A stretch of 64,000 nt of DNA. Origin: JBBQIY01 sp964553035. Its GTDB lineage: Bacteria > Verrucomicrobiota > Kiritimatiellia > RFP12 > UBA3636. The stretch's first letter is position 1. Each line of letters begins with the position of its first letter. Positions 46,773-55,961 of this stretch are shown piece after piece. The stretch spans positions 1-64,000 of the forward strand of contig CAZKJH010000003.1 in assembly GCA_964553035.1 (NCBI GenBank). Reading direction: 5' to 3'. The translations under genes were made by a program, and so were the position numbers. The notes beneath the pieces are model-generated. The model was given only the letters and a program-made list of their open reading frames with translations. It searched no databases and was not told the DNA's origin.

Positions 46773-49088
46773 TTATCTTTCTTTCGGCAGACCGAGCAGG
46801 GACGGCTTTTCCATCCGCACTGCAGCGATCACCGTCTTTGCGTCGAACCGATAACCGGGCCGCTGTAGCACCACCGCTTGCCCGGACAACAACGTGGCTT
46901 CGTAGCAGCCATCCTTCACGCACGCTTCGCCTTCCAGCACCTCGGCGATCTCGCCGCAAAAGGGATCGCGCAGCCGCAACGTGTTCGGCATGGTGGCTAC
47001 GACCTTGACCCAGACCGTCCGGCCCAGATGCCGCACGGCAGAGACTTTCCATGCCCCTTCGGTCAACAGATCGCGGAAGGCCAGTTCACGCCAGTGTGCC
47101 GGCACGGCGGGAAAGATGCGTACGACATCGCGCCAGCCCTGCACTAACATATCGTTGATCCCGGCGCATGCGCCGCAGTTCGCCTCATACGTGAACGGCG
47201 CCGTCTCGCGCTTGCGTTTCTGGGTCGATCCAAAATAGGAATTGTTGGTTTCGCGCCAATCGGAATTGATATGCAATCCGTTGGGCATCACCCAGTGGTC
47301 GGCAAACTCCCGGAGGCAATCATGAGCCCATTCGCCCTGCCCCAGCACGGCGGCGAAACTAGCCATTTGCGTATACGTCCACCCCCACCAGTTATGTTTG
47401 CCCAGTTCCATGTAGTGATCTACGCTCATCTGGATTCGCCGGCGGGTTTCTGCGTCGTCCTCGATTGTCCAGTCCATGGCCGGATGAATGGCCATCAGAT
47501 GGCTGGGATGCCGGTGGGATTCGTCCAGTGCCTTTCCGGGCCAGAGGCACAAGGCACCCTGCTCGGTCAAGGCATACGGTACCAGACGCTCCTTGATGCG
47601 CACTGCATCCGGGCTCAAATCGCTCCGCCCCAGAGCCGTTTCCATTTCGACTATCCAGTCGCAACAGCGCCGGATCAGTGCCAGATCGATGTTGGGGTCT
47701 TTGCAGAACGATTCACGAGAAGAAGAGCGGCGATATTCTGGACTGTCCGAGAGCGGCACGTGCAGCCGACCGTCGGATTCCTCCACCAGATTGGCTCGGA
47801 AGAACTTGAAAACTTCGGACACGATGGGATAGCCCGTTCGTGCCAGCCAGTCACGATCCATACTGTGCCGCCAGCGTAGCCACGGCAGCCAGGCCAGCCA
47901 ACCCGCGGTAGCCCAGGAAAAACAACCCGAATACCAATTCGAAGAATCACAGAGTTTGAATTTTCCTGCAAACCCGCCGGGCCAGAACACGCCTTCCGTC
48001 CCGAACACTTTTTGAGTATAGGCTTTCGCCGGCTCAGCGCAATCCAGCATGAAATCGCACCAGACATCGGCCAAGTCGAGATGCCCCGCAACGTAAGCCG
48101 GCCAGAACGTTACCTGGACATTCATATCACAGGTGTAAGCAGCAGTCCAGGGCGGCATGAGCCCATCCATAGCCCAAACGCCCTGTAGCCCCGGAGGCAT
48201 GGCCCCACGCCGGGCCGACGCCGCCAGCAGGTACAGGCCGAAATACCAGAAGAATTCCATCTCCCGTTCAGGGAGATAAACAGCCGAGACATCCCAGAAC
48301 TTTTTCCAGGCTCTTTCATGGGTAGCCCGCAGGGAATCAAATCCGCATGTTGCAGCCCAATCCCAGGTGGCGGTCGCTTTCGCCTCGGCCGCCGCAGCAT
48401 CGTCTGCACACTCGATGGCCAGATAATGATCCGGCCCCGTGGTATTCCAAACCATGGCCCAAGCGGGCCCTTCCGGAATCTGTTGAACCCATACGCGTTT
48501 ATTCCCTCCGGATCGGGTGGTGGGCGGCGGATGTCCCAAAGCCGCCATCGCTTTACACACTTCGGCCAGTGGGATGAAATCGAGTTCTGCTGATGATGGG
48601 TGATCGGATTTCAGGCGCAAGCAAATAATATTTCTTTCACGATGGACAAACGCCGTGAGTGCGATCTCGCCTTGGTCAGTCCCGATGATGCCGGTCACAA
48701 GCGCCCGATCCAGATCCAGACGGCAATCGTAGGCGACAGCGGCTCCAAGGTTGATCGTCGCGCGTCCAAGGCTGATTTTAGTGGGGGTAGGCGCACCTGT
48801 CGGAGTTCCAAAAATGGCCTCGGCGTCCTCATAACGCTTTGCTGCGATCAACTCGCGCAAGTGGGTATAGTTGTAGGCCGGATTCTTCCAGTAGCGGTCG
48901 TCGGTTCGTGAATCAAATAAATCGGCGCAATCCAGTGTGAGGTTGAGCGGATCCCCGGTGCCCCATAGCATTGCGCCCAGAAAACCGTTACCAAGTGGAA
49001 AACCGTCTTGCCAGATCCGCGGCGCGGATTGGTGATGTACTCCGTGAATGACGGGATCGCGATTTGATGGCCATAAACTGTGTTTCAT
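46773..49088 (-). CDS. GH95-like alpha-L-fucosidase (six-hairpin hydrolase)
   Basis: The 771-residue protein has the GH95 layout: an N-terminal beta domain with FPLGNGFLGAMLWG near residue 30, an alpha/alpha barrel with LQGVWAMDGLMPPWTAAYTCDMNVQVTFWP at 301-330 (in family members this block holds catalytic Asn residues), and the C-terminal HRHPSHLMAIHP and EANCGACAGINDML blocks. GH95 enzymes cleave alpha-1,2-fucose or galactose; the exact specificity cannot be told. There is no signal peptide. It is followed at three bases by the GH20-like gene. Confidence 0.75.
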   Translation of the reverse strand: MKHSLWPSNRDPVIHGVHHQSAPRIWQDGFPLGNGFLGAMLWGTGDPLNLTLDCADLFDSRTDDRYWKNPAYNYTHLRELIAAKRYEDAEAIFGTPTGAPTPTKISLGRATINLGAAVAYDCRLDLDRALVTGIIGTDQGEIALTAFVHRERNIICLRLKSDHPSSAELDFIPLAEVCKAMAALGHPPPTTRSGGNKRVWVQQIPEGPAWAMVWNTTGPDHYLAIECADDAAAAEAKATATWDWAATCGFDSLRATHERAWKKFWDVSAVYLPEREMEFFWYFGLYLLAASARRGAMPPGLQGVWAMDGLMPPWTAAYTCDMNVQVTFWPAYVAGHLDLADVWCDFMLDCAEPAKAYTQKVFGTEGVFWPGGFAGKFKLCDSSNWYSGCFSWATAGWLAWLPWLRWRHSMDRDWLARTGYPIVSEVFKFFRANLVEESDGRLHVPLSDSPEYRRSSSRESFCKDPNIDLALIRRCCDWIVEMETALGRSDLSPDAVRIKERLVPYALTEQGALCLWPGKALDESHRHPSHLMAIHPAMDWTIEDDAETRRRIQMSVDHYMELGKHNWWGWTYTQMASFAAVLGQGEWAHDCLREFADHWVMPNGLHINSDWRETNNSYFGSTQKRKRETAPFTYEANCGACAGINDMLVQGWRDVVRIFPAVPAHWRELAFRDLLTEGAWKVSAVRHLGRTVWVKVVATMPNTLRLRDPFCGEIAEVLEGEACVKDGCYEATLLSGQAVVLQRPGYRFDAKTVIAAVRMEKPSLLGLPKER

Positions 49089-49133
49089 AGAAGTTTCCTG
49101 ATATTTTTTCGGCGGAGTCGGTTTTAGTTTAGC

Positions 49134-50537
49134 CTAGTCTTCGGGATTGCTCTGCGCGGCGTTGCCGATGCTACCTGTGGGACCCAGCAGGGAACTTGCC
49201 GCCTGCAAGCCAGCGTTCGTGGACGCGCTGGCTTGGGTGTCCGCGCCCAATTGTTTGCGAATTGTCGAGGCCATCTGGGCGACGAGTCGTTCAACGTATT
49301 CCGAGCTGTTTTCCGCCGCTGGGAAAGGGTCGTTGATCGGAATGTTGTTCTCTTTCATCACTCTGGAAGCGGCGGCAGTTAGCTCCTTGACCTCCATTGG
49401 GCGATTCCCCTCGTGCCATGGAACAGAGCCCGCCCAGATGATCTTTGCCCCTTTTCCTTCATCGCGAATCAGCTTGACGACCTCGCGTAGACCTGTTTCC
49501 CATCCAGAGATGTCCGGCAAAATGGTTTTCCAAATAGGATCGGTTTCGTTGCAGTGTAGCCCGTTGTTGAACAAGATGATGTCGTAGGAGTATTCATCAA
49601 AAATATAGTTCAGATTTTTGACATACAAGGGGTCGGCGAAGCTTCTGCTGGTGCTGTAGGTGGATAAGTAGGCCGTCCCGGTCAGCGCCTTGTTGACGGA
49701 ACGCTGGTAATCGTCATAAATGGAATCTCCTATCACCAGCACACGCGGGAGTTCGCTCTTTTCGCCATCATACCAGAAGATTCTGGTCCACTCTACTTTT
49801 TCCGTGCTTTTATCGTCGCCTGAAACGGCAGGCTGGGCTTGGGAAGCTGGGTCTGTCGATAGCGGACTGGAGGCTTTTTTCACGTCAAGATTCGCGCGAA
49901 TCACGGCGGCCACTTGTTTGGCCGCAAGCTTCCGTCCTTCGACGGAGTGGTGTAAATTATCCGTCCAGTACTGCTTACGGTCAAGAGGATCCATCAAGGC
50001 AAAAAGGTCGTTGATCGGGATGTTGTTTTCTTTCATCACCCCGGCCGCGATAGCATTGAATTCTTTCACCAGTCTTGTATTGTCCTCAAAAGCTGCCGGA
50101 GTAATAGAAGCCCAAATGATGACTGCCCCTTTTTCTTCTTCACGAATCAGTTTTATAACCTCCTTCAGGGTTGTTTCCCACGCCTTGAAATCGCTGCCGA
50201 AGCTGTGCAATCCGTTGTTGAGCTGGATCAGCGCATAGTCGTTTTCAGAAAGCATCAGTTTGAGCTCTTTAAGGTAAGAGCGGTCAGTCATGCATTTGGC
50301 CGTTGTATACGTGCTGACGTAAGCCATTCCGGAAAGCTCTGCGCTGACATACTCCTGATACATGTTGGCGATGGAATCTCCAATCAGCAGGACGCGAGGG
50401 AGATTAGTAGCTCCGGGTTTATGGCAAACCGTGTAGATCCATTCAATGCTTTCGCGTTTGCGTTCCGCATACAAGGTTGTTGCTATCATGCTGAAACACG
50501 AGAACAGAAGAACTCTTTTTAAAGTACGTATTCTCAT
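49134..50537 (-). CDS. Secreted protein with two SGNH hydrolase domains
   Basis: A signal peptide (residues 1-24, ending LYA) is followed by two copies of the SGNH fold, about 45-220 and 262-430. Copy 1 has GDSI, the NNGLH block and the catalytic DNLHH. Copy 2 retains GDSI and NNGLH but lacks the Asp-His block, where it reads ENSSEYVERL, so it probably cannot act as an esterase. A Ser/Ala/Gln-rich tail follows. Such domains often remove acetyl groups from glycans. It lies downstream of mmsA. Confidence 0.8.
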   Translation of the reverse strand: MRIRTLKRVLLFSCFSMIATTLYAERKRESIEWIYTVCHKPGATNLPRVLLIGDSIANMYQEYVSAELSGMAYVSTYTTAKCMTDRSYLKELKLMLSENDYALIQLNNGLHSFGSDFKAWETTLKEVIKLIREEEKGAVIIWASITPAAFEDNTRLVKEFNAIAAGVMKENNIPINDLFALMDPLDRKQYWTDNLHHSVEGRKLAAKQVAAVIRANLDVKKASSPLSTDPASQAQPAVSGDDKSTEKVEWTRIFWYDGEKSELPRVLVIGDSIYDDYQRSVNKALTGTAYLSTYSTSRSFADPLYVKNLNYIFDEYSYDIILFNNGLHCNETDPIWKTILPDISGWETGLREVVKLIRDEGKGAKIIWAGSVPWHEGNRPMEVKELTAAASRVMKENNIPINDPFPAAENSSEYVERLVAQMASTIRKQLGADTQASASTNAGLQAASSLLGPTGSIGNAAQSNPED

Positions 50538-50601
50538 TTTAACCTCCTTTCTTTATAAGATGCCGTAATTCTTGAGACAGACTTTTAAATTCCAGCTCAT
50601 C

Positions 50602-52113
50602 TCAGAGGATGCCATCCCACGTGTTAACTTTCTTTTGTTTTATTTCTGCGTCATCGAACCACCGCGTCGTGACGGCTTTTGTTTCCGTGAAGAACCGGAT
50701 CCCGTCTTTGCCTAGTGCGTGCAAGTCTCCGAAAAAGGAATCCTTATGGCCGGTGAACGGGAATATCCCAGCTGGAACCGGGATTCCAACGTTGATCCCT
50801 ACCATGCCTCCATGTACGCGTCTTGCAAACTCACGGCTGAAGTACCCATTCTGGGTGAATATCACCGCGCCGTTAGCAAATTTATTATTATTAATGACTT
50901 GCAAACCTTCTTCAAAGTCGCTCACCCGTTTGACACACAATACGGGGCCGAATATTTCTTCATTGCCAATGGTCATCTTGGGAGTCACATGGTCAAAGAT
51001 TGTCGGTTTAAGATAAAAGCCATTTTCAAACCCTTTGACACTGACCGTTCTCCCATCCAGAGCAAGTGTTGCGCCTTCCAGGATCCCTTTTTCGATCCAG
51101 TCCAGCACCGACTTCCGGTGGCTTTCCGTAACCAGTGGGCCGAGTTCTGATTTTTTGTCGTATGCAGGGCCCACTTTGAGCTCCCCTGCGAATTTCTTAA
51201 GCAGTTCGACAAGCTGATCTGCGATACTTGACTGGACGACGACAGCCGGTAAAGCCATGCATCGTTCACCAGCGCATCCGAACGCGGCATTGATAAGCCC
51301 GCGCGCCGTGCGTTCGAGGGGAGCGTCTTCCAGTACCAGGGCATGGTTCTTGGCCTCGCACAATGCCTGTACTCGTTTGCCGTTTGCGGCCGCTGTCGCG
51401 TAGATATGCATGCCGACTGCTGTTGAGCCGACAAACGTTATCCCCTTTACATCAGGATGTTTCAGGAACAGTTCGGCCTCATTGCGGCTACAGGTGACGA
51501 GGTTTACCACACCTTCAGGCAAACCCGCTTCCTGCAACAGTTCCGCGCACCGCATCGCGGTCATCGGGGTTGTACTGGAGGCCTTCAGCACCAGCGTATT
51601 GCCGGAGGCAATGCACAGCGGCATCATCCAGCCAAAAGGAATCATAGCAGGGAAGTTGAACGGCGCAATCCCTGCGAATACACCTACCGCTTCTTTATAA
51701 AGCACGGTATCAAAACCTGCGGTGACATTCATCAAGGATTCGCCCATCAACAAGGAAGGAATACCACAGGCAAATTCAATCGCCTCCTTGGCCTTGAGGA
51801 TATCCCCCTTTGCTTCATCCCATACTTTGCCGTTTTCGCGGCACACGATGGTTATAAGTTCGTCCAGATGATTCTCAATCAATTCTCTGAATCTGAACAA
51901 AACCTGTACCCTTTTTATGGCTGGGGTTTCTGACCAGCTTGGGAAAGCGGCTGCAGCAGATTCTATGGCCGAGTTGACTTCTTCCTCGGTACAACAAGGC
52001 GTCCTGGCTATGATATCCCCCGTATTCGGATCGTAGATGTCCATATACTTGGTGGTTTTCGAGTCATGCCATTTGCCTCCTGAAAGATATTTCAGGTATT
52101 TTACTTCACTCAT
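50602..52113 (-). CDS. mmsA: CoA-acylating methylmalonate-semialdehyde dehydrogenase
   Basis: MmsA-type enzymes oxidise malonate or methylmalonate semialdehyde with NAD and CoA to acetyl- or propionyl-CoA. The 503-residue protein has the cofactor stretch APFNFPAMIPFGWMMP, the catalytic Cys285 in GCAGERCMALP and the family ending FFTETKAVTTRW. Residue 253 is Glu (LCEAKNH) where most family members have Gly, so the usual missing Glu is present in this copy. I start at the ATG at 52113, preceded by AAGGAG; the frame extends upstream. It is 22 bases after the aminotransferase. Confidence 0.9.
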   Translation of the reverse strand: MSEVKYLKYLSGGKWHDSKTTKYMDIYDPNTGDIIARTPCCTEEEVNSAIESAAAAFPSWSETPAIKRVQVLFRFRELIENHLDELITIVCRENGKVWDEAKGDILKAKEAIEFACGIPSLLMGESLMNVTAGFDTVLYKEAVGVFAGIAPFNFPAMIPFGWMMPLCIASGNTLVLKASSTTPMTAMRCAELLQEAGLPEGVVNLVTCSRNEAELFLKHPDVKGITFVGSTAVGMHIYATAAANGKRVQALCEAKNHALVLEDAPLERTARGLINAAFGCAGERCMALPAVVVQSSIADQLVELLKKFAGELKVGPAYDKKSELGPLVTESHRKSVLDWIEKGILEGATLALDGRTVSVKGFENGFYLKPTIFDHVTPKMTIGNEEIFGPVLCVKRVSDFEEGLQVINNNKFANGAVIFTQNGYFSREFARRVHGGMVGINVGIPVPAGIFPFTGHKDSFFGDLHALGKDGIRFFTETKAVTTRWFDDAEIKQKKVNTWDGIL

Positions 52114-52135
52114 GTCAGTCTCCTTTTCATTTTGA

Positions 52136-53023
52136 TTAAGGGTAAATGGGCGTTCCTTCTTTCTTGACTTTTTCAAGGAAGGTTTTTGTTAACTGAGCCG
52201 TTATAGGGCCGGGAGTTCCGCTTCCTATCTGCCTTCCATCAACCCAGACGATGGGCACCACTTCAATGCGGGTCGCGGTGCAAAAACATTCATCACTGGT
52301 ATACAAGTCGTGCAGGGTTAACGGTTCTTCTACCGATTCCAGCCCTGCCGCTTTGGCGATCCGCAAGATCGTCCGTCTCGTGACACCATCCAGAATTCCT
52401 AACCAAAGTGGCGGGGTTATGACCCGTGAGCCTTTGACAATAAATAAGTTGTCTCCCGTCAACTCACATACAAAGCCTTGTTCGTTTAAAAAAATGGCAT
52501 CTTGTACATTGACGGCGTTGGCCTGCAATTTGGCTAGGATGTTGTTCAAATAATTGGTCGACTTTATCCGTGGACTCAGAACATCCGGCCCATTGCGTCG
52601 GCATGAGGTGGAGATGACCTTAATTCCTTTTGTGCTGGAAGCGTTATTGCCTGTATCTTCAGGGTGGCGGGTTTCGGCATCCACAATGATGACCACAGTC
52701 GCAGTCGGACAACTTTTTGGATCAAGCCCCAGAGCCCCCTTACCGCGGCTTGCCACTGGCCGGATGTAAGCATCTCGCAAGTTATTACGCCTGACGGTCT
52801 CAAGGATCGCCACTTTCATCTCGTCACGACTGAGAGGTAGTTTAAGTTGGATCGACTGTGCGGATTCATAAAAACGATCAACATGCTCATCCAGTGCAAA
52901 GATTCGTCCATTATAGGCTTTGATGCCTTCAAAAACCCCATCGCCATAGAGAAAGCCATGGTCAAATACGGACACGGTGGCTTCATTCTCGCCCACGAAA
53001 CGGCCATTTACATATACGATCAT
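52136..53023 (-). CDS. Class IV PLP aminotransferase (branched-chain/D-amino-acid type)
   Basis: The 295-residue protein has the fold-type IV pattern: VSVFDHGFLYGDGVFEGI near residue 18, RPVASRGKGALGLDP, the PLP lysine in IKSTNYLNNILA, EQGFVCELTGDNLFIV and GVTRRTIL. It resembles IlvE-like branched-chain aminotransferases, but specificity is open, since D-alanine and 4-amino-4-deoxychorismate enzymes share this fold. It lies nine bases after the ThDP enzyme and 22 before mmsA, so the three are co-transcribed. Confidence 0.88.
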   Translation of the reverse strand: MIVYVNGRFVGENEATVSVFDHGFLYGDGVFEGIKAYNGRIFALDEHVDRFYESAQSIQLKLPLSRDEMKVAILETVRRNNLRDAYIRPVASRGKGALGLDPKSCPTATVVIIVDAETRHPEDTGNNASSTKGIKVISTSCRRNGPDVLSPRIKSTNYLNNILAKLQANAVNVQDAIFLNEQGFVCELTGDNLFIVKGSRVITPPLWLGILDGVTRRTILRIAKAAGLESVEEPLTLHDLYTSDECFCTATRIEVVPIVWVDGRQIGSGTPGPITAQLTKTFLEKVKKEGTPIYP

Positions 53024-53032
53024 AAAAACTCC

Positions 53033-54754
53033 TTAATAGGACGGTTCGAAATCTGGTTTATACTTTTCATCTGTTATAACATCAATTAATACAGGTTTGT
53101 CGGCCTTCAAGGCTGTCTGAAAGGCACTTTTGAGCTGTTTCGGATCGTCAACTCGAATTCCAAGGCAGCCGAATTCCTCTGCGATTTTAGCAAAATCTAC
53201 GTTGCTGAACTGAAAGAGATCACCCTTCTTCCCGGGATAATTACCATACGCCTTTTCCACGCCGACAGAACATTGGCTCATGCAAGAATTATTGTTCAAC
53301 ACGGTTATTGTTTTTATACCATTTCGGGCAGCGGTCTCCAGTTCGCAGAGGTGGTAAAAAAATCCACCATCTCCTGTGAAACAGAATACCGGTCTGTCAG
53401 GCGCTGCGCATTTTGCACCTAAAGAAGCAGGAAATGCCCAACCCAAGGATCCGGCTGCCCGAATATACGTTTGCCCGGAGTAATTTAAATCAACCATTGA
53501 GCAGGTCCAAATACTAGCATATCCAGTATCCGCAACCAATATTGCGTTCGGTGGAAGACTCTCTGTAATCTCCTGACATAACCTCTCCGGTCGTATAGGC
53601 GACGCATCCGAAGTCCGAAGGGGTGCCACTTCACGCCGCCATTCCGCAACGACTCCAGCCACATATTTCGCCCACTGGGTTTTCTTCTGCTTGGGGCGAA
53701 TCGATTCCAATAGTTTATTAACCGTTAACAGGGCATCTCCCATGACGCCCTTCATGATGGGAAAGTTCCTTCCCAGCTCGGATGGATTGATGTCTATCTG
53801 TATGATGAGCGTACCCTTTTTCGGTAATTTCCAGTTGTCCGTAACCATGTCTCCGGTATTAGAGCCGATGAAGAGAACGAGATCGGCTTCTGACACAACT
53901 TTGTTAGCTGTTGCCCGGGAATAGGAGCCAACAACCCCCACGCTCAGGGGATGATTGTCTGGGATCGTTCCTCTGCCGCTCATGGAAGTGGCAACGGGGA
54001 TGGATAAAAGTTCGGCCATTCTTACTACTGAAGGCCCCGCCGAGGATGCGATCACGCCACCACCCGCCACAATGACCGGTTTTTTTGCTGCTTCCAACGC
54101 GCGGGCCACGACGAGAATTTCTTGGGTGTCCGGGGCAACGCGATGCGCTGGATATTGAGCATAATTCTCCTCAACGACGACGTCCGAGTTAATTTGAAAA
54201 CTCTCAGCGATCTGTCCGAGATGCCCTGGAACATCTACATGGACTGGCCCGATTGCTCCGGACGTTGCCTCGCGAAAAGCTTGACGCAATAAGTAGGGAA
54301 GTTGTTCCGCCACATCCACACATACATTGTATTTGGTTACCGCGTCAAAAACGGATTGGTGCGAAATCTCTTGATAAGCATTTCGATATTGAGAAAGAGA
54401 TCTCTTCTTTCCTGTTATGGCAATCACCGATGAATGCCCGAGGAAGGGATCCTGAAGGCCTGATGCCAAATTGGCCGCCCCCACGGATTGAGCCATACAG
54501 ATGCCGGGCCTGTGGCTGACACGGGCATAACCATCCGCCATATAGGCGGCCGCCTTTTCAGAGTGAGCCAATATACGGCGAATACCCAGCTTCTCCATTT
54601 CAACCAACGCATGCCTGAGAATAGCTTCAACAAAGAAAACATGCGTGACTCCGTAACTCTGAAATGTTTGAGCGATGAATGTTGAGCCGGACTGTATGCC
54701 GGAAGAACTGGAATCAACGATTTTCTTTGTCTCTTGTTTTTTTTGAATAGCCAT
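53033..54754 (-). CDS. Thiamine diphosphate-dependent enzyme, acetolactate-synthase-like
   Basis: The 573-residue protein has the three ThDP domains: a PYR domain with the catalytic Glu66 (AHSEKAAAYMADGYAR), the middle domain (VARALEAAKKPVIVAGGGVIASSAG) and a PP domain with GDGGFFYHLCELETAARN...NNN. The N-terminal FFVEAIL replaces the usual FGVPG of acetolactate synthase. Family members carry out acetolactate synthesis, sulfoacetaldehyde acetyltransfer, oxalyl-CoA or 2-oxo-acid decarboxylation. The operon neighbours suggest a 2-oxo acid decarboxylase. AAGGAG precedes the ATG. Confidence 0.85.
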   Translation of the reverse strand: MAIQKKQETKKIVDSSSSGIQSGSTFIAQTFQSYGVTHVFFVEAILRHALVEMEKLGIRRILAHSEKAAAYMADGYARVSHRPGICMAQSVGAANLASGLQDPFLGHSSVIAITGKKRSLSQYRNAYQEISHQSVFDAVTKYNVCVDVAEQLPYLLRQAFREATSGAIGPVHVDVPGHLGQIAESFQINSDVVVEENYAQYPAHRVAPDTQEILVVARALEAAKKPVIVAGGGVIASSAGPSVVRMAELLSIPVATSMSGRGTIPDNHPLSVGVVGSYSRATANKVVSEADLVLFIGSNTGDMVTDNWKLPKKGTLIIQIDINPSELGRNFPIMKGVMGDALLTVNKLLESIRPKQKKTQWAKYVAGVVAEWRREVAPLRTSDASPIRPERLCQEITESLPPNAILVADTGYASIWTCSMVDLNYSGQTYIRAAGSLGWAFPASLGAKCAAPDRPVFCFTGDGGFFYHLCELETAARNGIKTITVLNNNSCMSQCSVGVEKAYGNYPGKKGDLFQFSNVDFAKIAEEFGCLGIRVDDPKQLKSAFQTALKADKPVLIDVITDEKYKPDFEPSY

Positions 54755-54790
54755 TTAATCCTGCTCCTTAAAAGTTAGTAGCTTGTTTTC

Positions 54791-54823
54791 CAACTTCAAT
54801 GTTGGACGTTCGATGTTCCGTGT
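54791..54823. repeat. Short repetitive spacer sequence
   Basis: Bases between the phosphotriesterase-like and ThDP genes read as near-repeats around AATGTTGGACGTTCGATGTTCC (AATGTTGGA, GATGTTCC). No promoter or terminator is seen. Confidence 0.4.
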
Positions 54824-54824
54824 T

Positions 54825-55889
54825 TTAAATAAAGCAAAGGAATCGCGCCGGGTTCTCAACCATGATAGTCTTGATCTGCTCTTCCGTGATGCCTCGAGCC
54901 AACATTTGCGGCACGATGTTGCTCAAGATATGTGCGTAACCTTGGCCGCCATAACATACAAGTTTTGACTTCAAGCAGGTGTCCTGTGAAACGAGGATCT
55001 GTTTTAAATATCCTGTGTCGATCAGTTCAATAATTTGCTCAATTCGTTCTCTGTCGCATGGCCTGTTAAACACGCCAAAACGCAGAGGGTAGAACGGGTT
55101 GCCGCCAAAAATATCATATTCAACATAGCAACCTGTTTTTGCTATTTCCTGTATTGTGGCCGGCAAAAAACCTGTTCGATCCATGTGTCCCATGATGACA
55201 CGACCGATGTCCGCCCCGGCGTCATCGAGAAACCCGATAATGTCGATAGGCGAATTCGCGTGGCGACCGGGATGAATGGTAATGGGTGCCCCTGTTTTCT
55301 GCTGCGCCCGTGCAGACGCACGAAGCAACTTCTTCTCCGAGTCCTGCAAAGGCCAGGAGCATCCGATTTCGCCGATAATGCCCGCCCGGATTTTGGTATG
55401 ACTGTCACCAACGAGGATTTCTGCAATGATTTCTTCGGCAATCTCGTCTACCGTTTTTTTGTCAAATTCCTGCCTTGCTTCTCCGGCCAGAACGTAATAA
55501 CCTGCTCCGGCAATGATATTGAGGCCTGTTGCTTGAGATATTCGTTTTAATGCTGGAAAGTTAGGGGATAGACCGGCGGTGGTCACGTCTACAATCGTAC
55601 CCCCGCCCACATTCTTGAAAAACATCGCCTCCTTGATCGCGACATCTTCATCCAGCAAGCGCACGTTGTCTAAATTGCTGTACTGGTTGTAGTTAATCCA
55701 ACTGATATTGTCGATGCTAACCGGTTCGAATGCCCTTTTTTTTAACTCAGCCTCTTGGGGTTCGGAAAATAATATCTTCGCGTCAACGAGAAGATGTTCA
55801 TGGGGCAACGTTATTCCAAGCTCATCGGGATGAACTAAGCCCAAAACAGTTTGCGCCTTTTTAATGGGTTCTTTTGTTGTAGCAGACAT
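54825..55889 (-). CDS. Phosphotriesterase-family TIM-barrel hydrolase (PHP-like)
   Basis: The 354-residue protein has the metal-binding LPHEHLLVD (His30, His32), the bridging acid in GIIGEIGCSW, ITIHPGRH, MGHMDR and the VSQDTCLKSKL Asp block. This family includes lactonases and sugar-phosphate or sulfate-ester-like hydrolases and real phosphotriesterases. The bridging residue is Glu rather than Lys, as in the PHP branch. It is first in the cassette with the ThDP enzyme, aminotransferase and mmsA, 70 bases upstream of the former. A lactonase role would fit. Confidence 0.83.
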   Translation of the reverse strand: MSATTKEPIKKAQTVLGLVHPDELGITLPHEHLLVDAKILFSEPQEAELKKRAFEPVSIDNISWINYNQYSNLDNVRLLDEDVAIKEAMFFKNVGGGTIVDVTTAGLSPNFPALKRISQATGLNIIAGAGYYVLAGEARQEFDKKTVDEIAEEIIAEILVGDSHTKIRAGIIGEIGCSWPLQDSEKKLLRASARAQQKTGAPITIHPGRHANSPIDIIGFLDDAGADIGRVIMGHMDRTGFLPATIQEIAKTGCYVEYDIFGGNPFYPLRFGVFNRPCDRERIEQIIELIDTGYLKQILVSQDTCLKSKLVCYGGQGYAHILSNIVPQMLARGITEEQIKTIMVENPARFLCFI

Positions 55890-55961
55890 ATTTCTTCTTT
55901 CCTGTCGTGTGGCGTATTATGTGACTCTGAATTCGGCTTTTAGCACATTTCCACTAATAAT

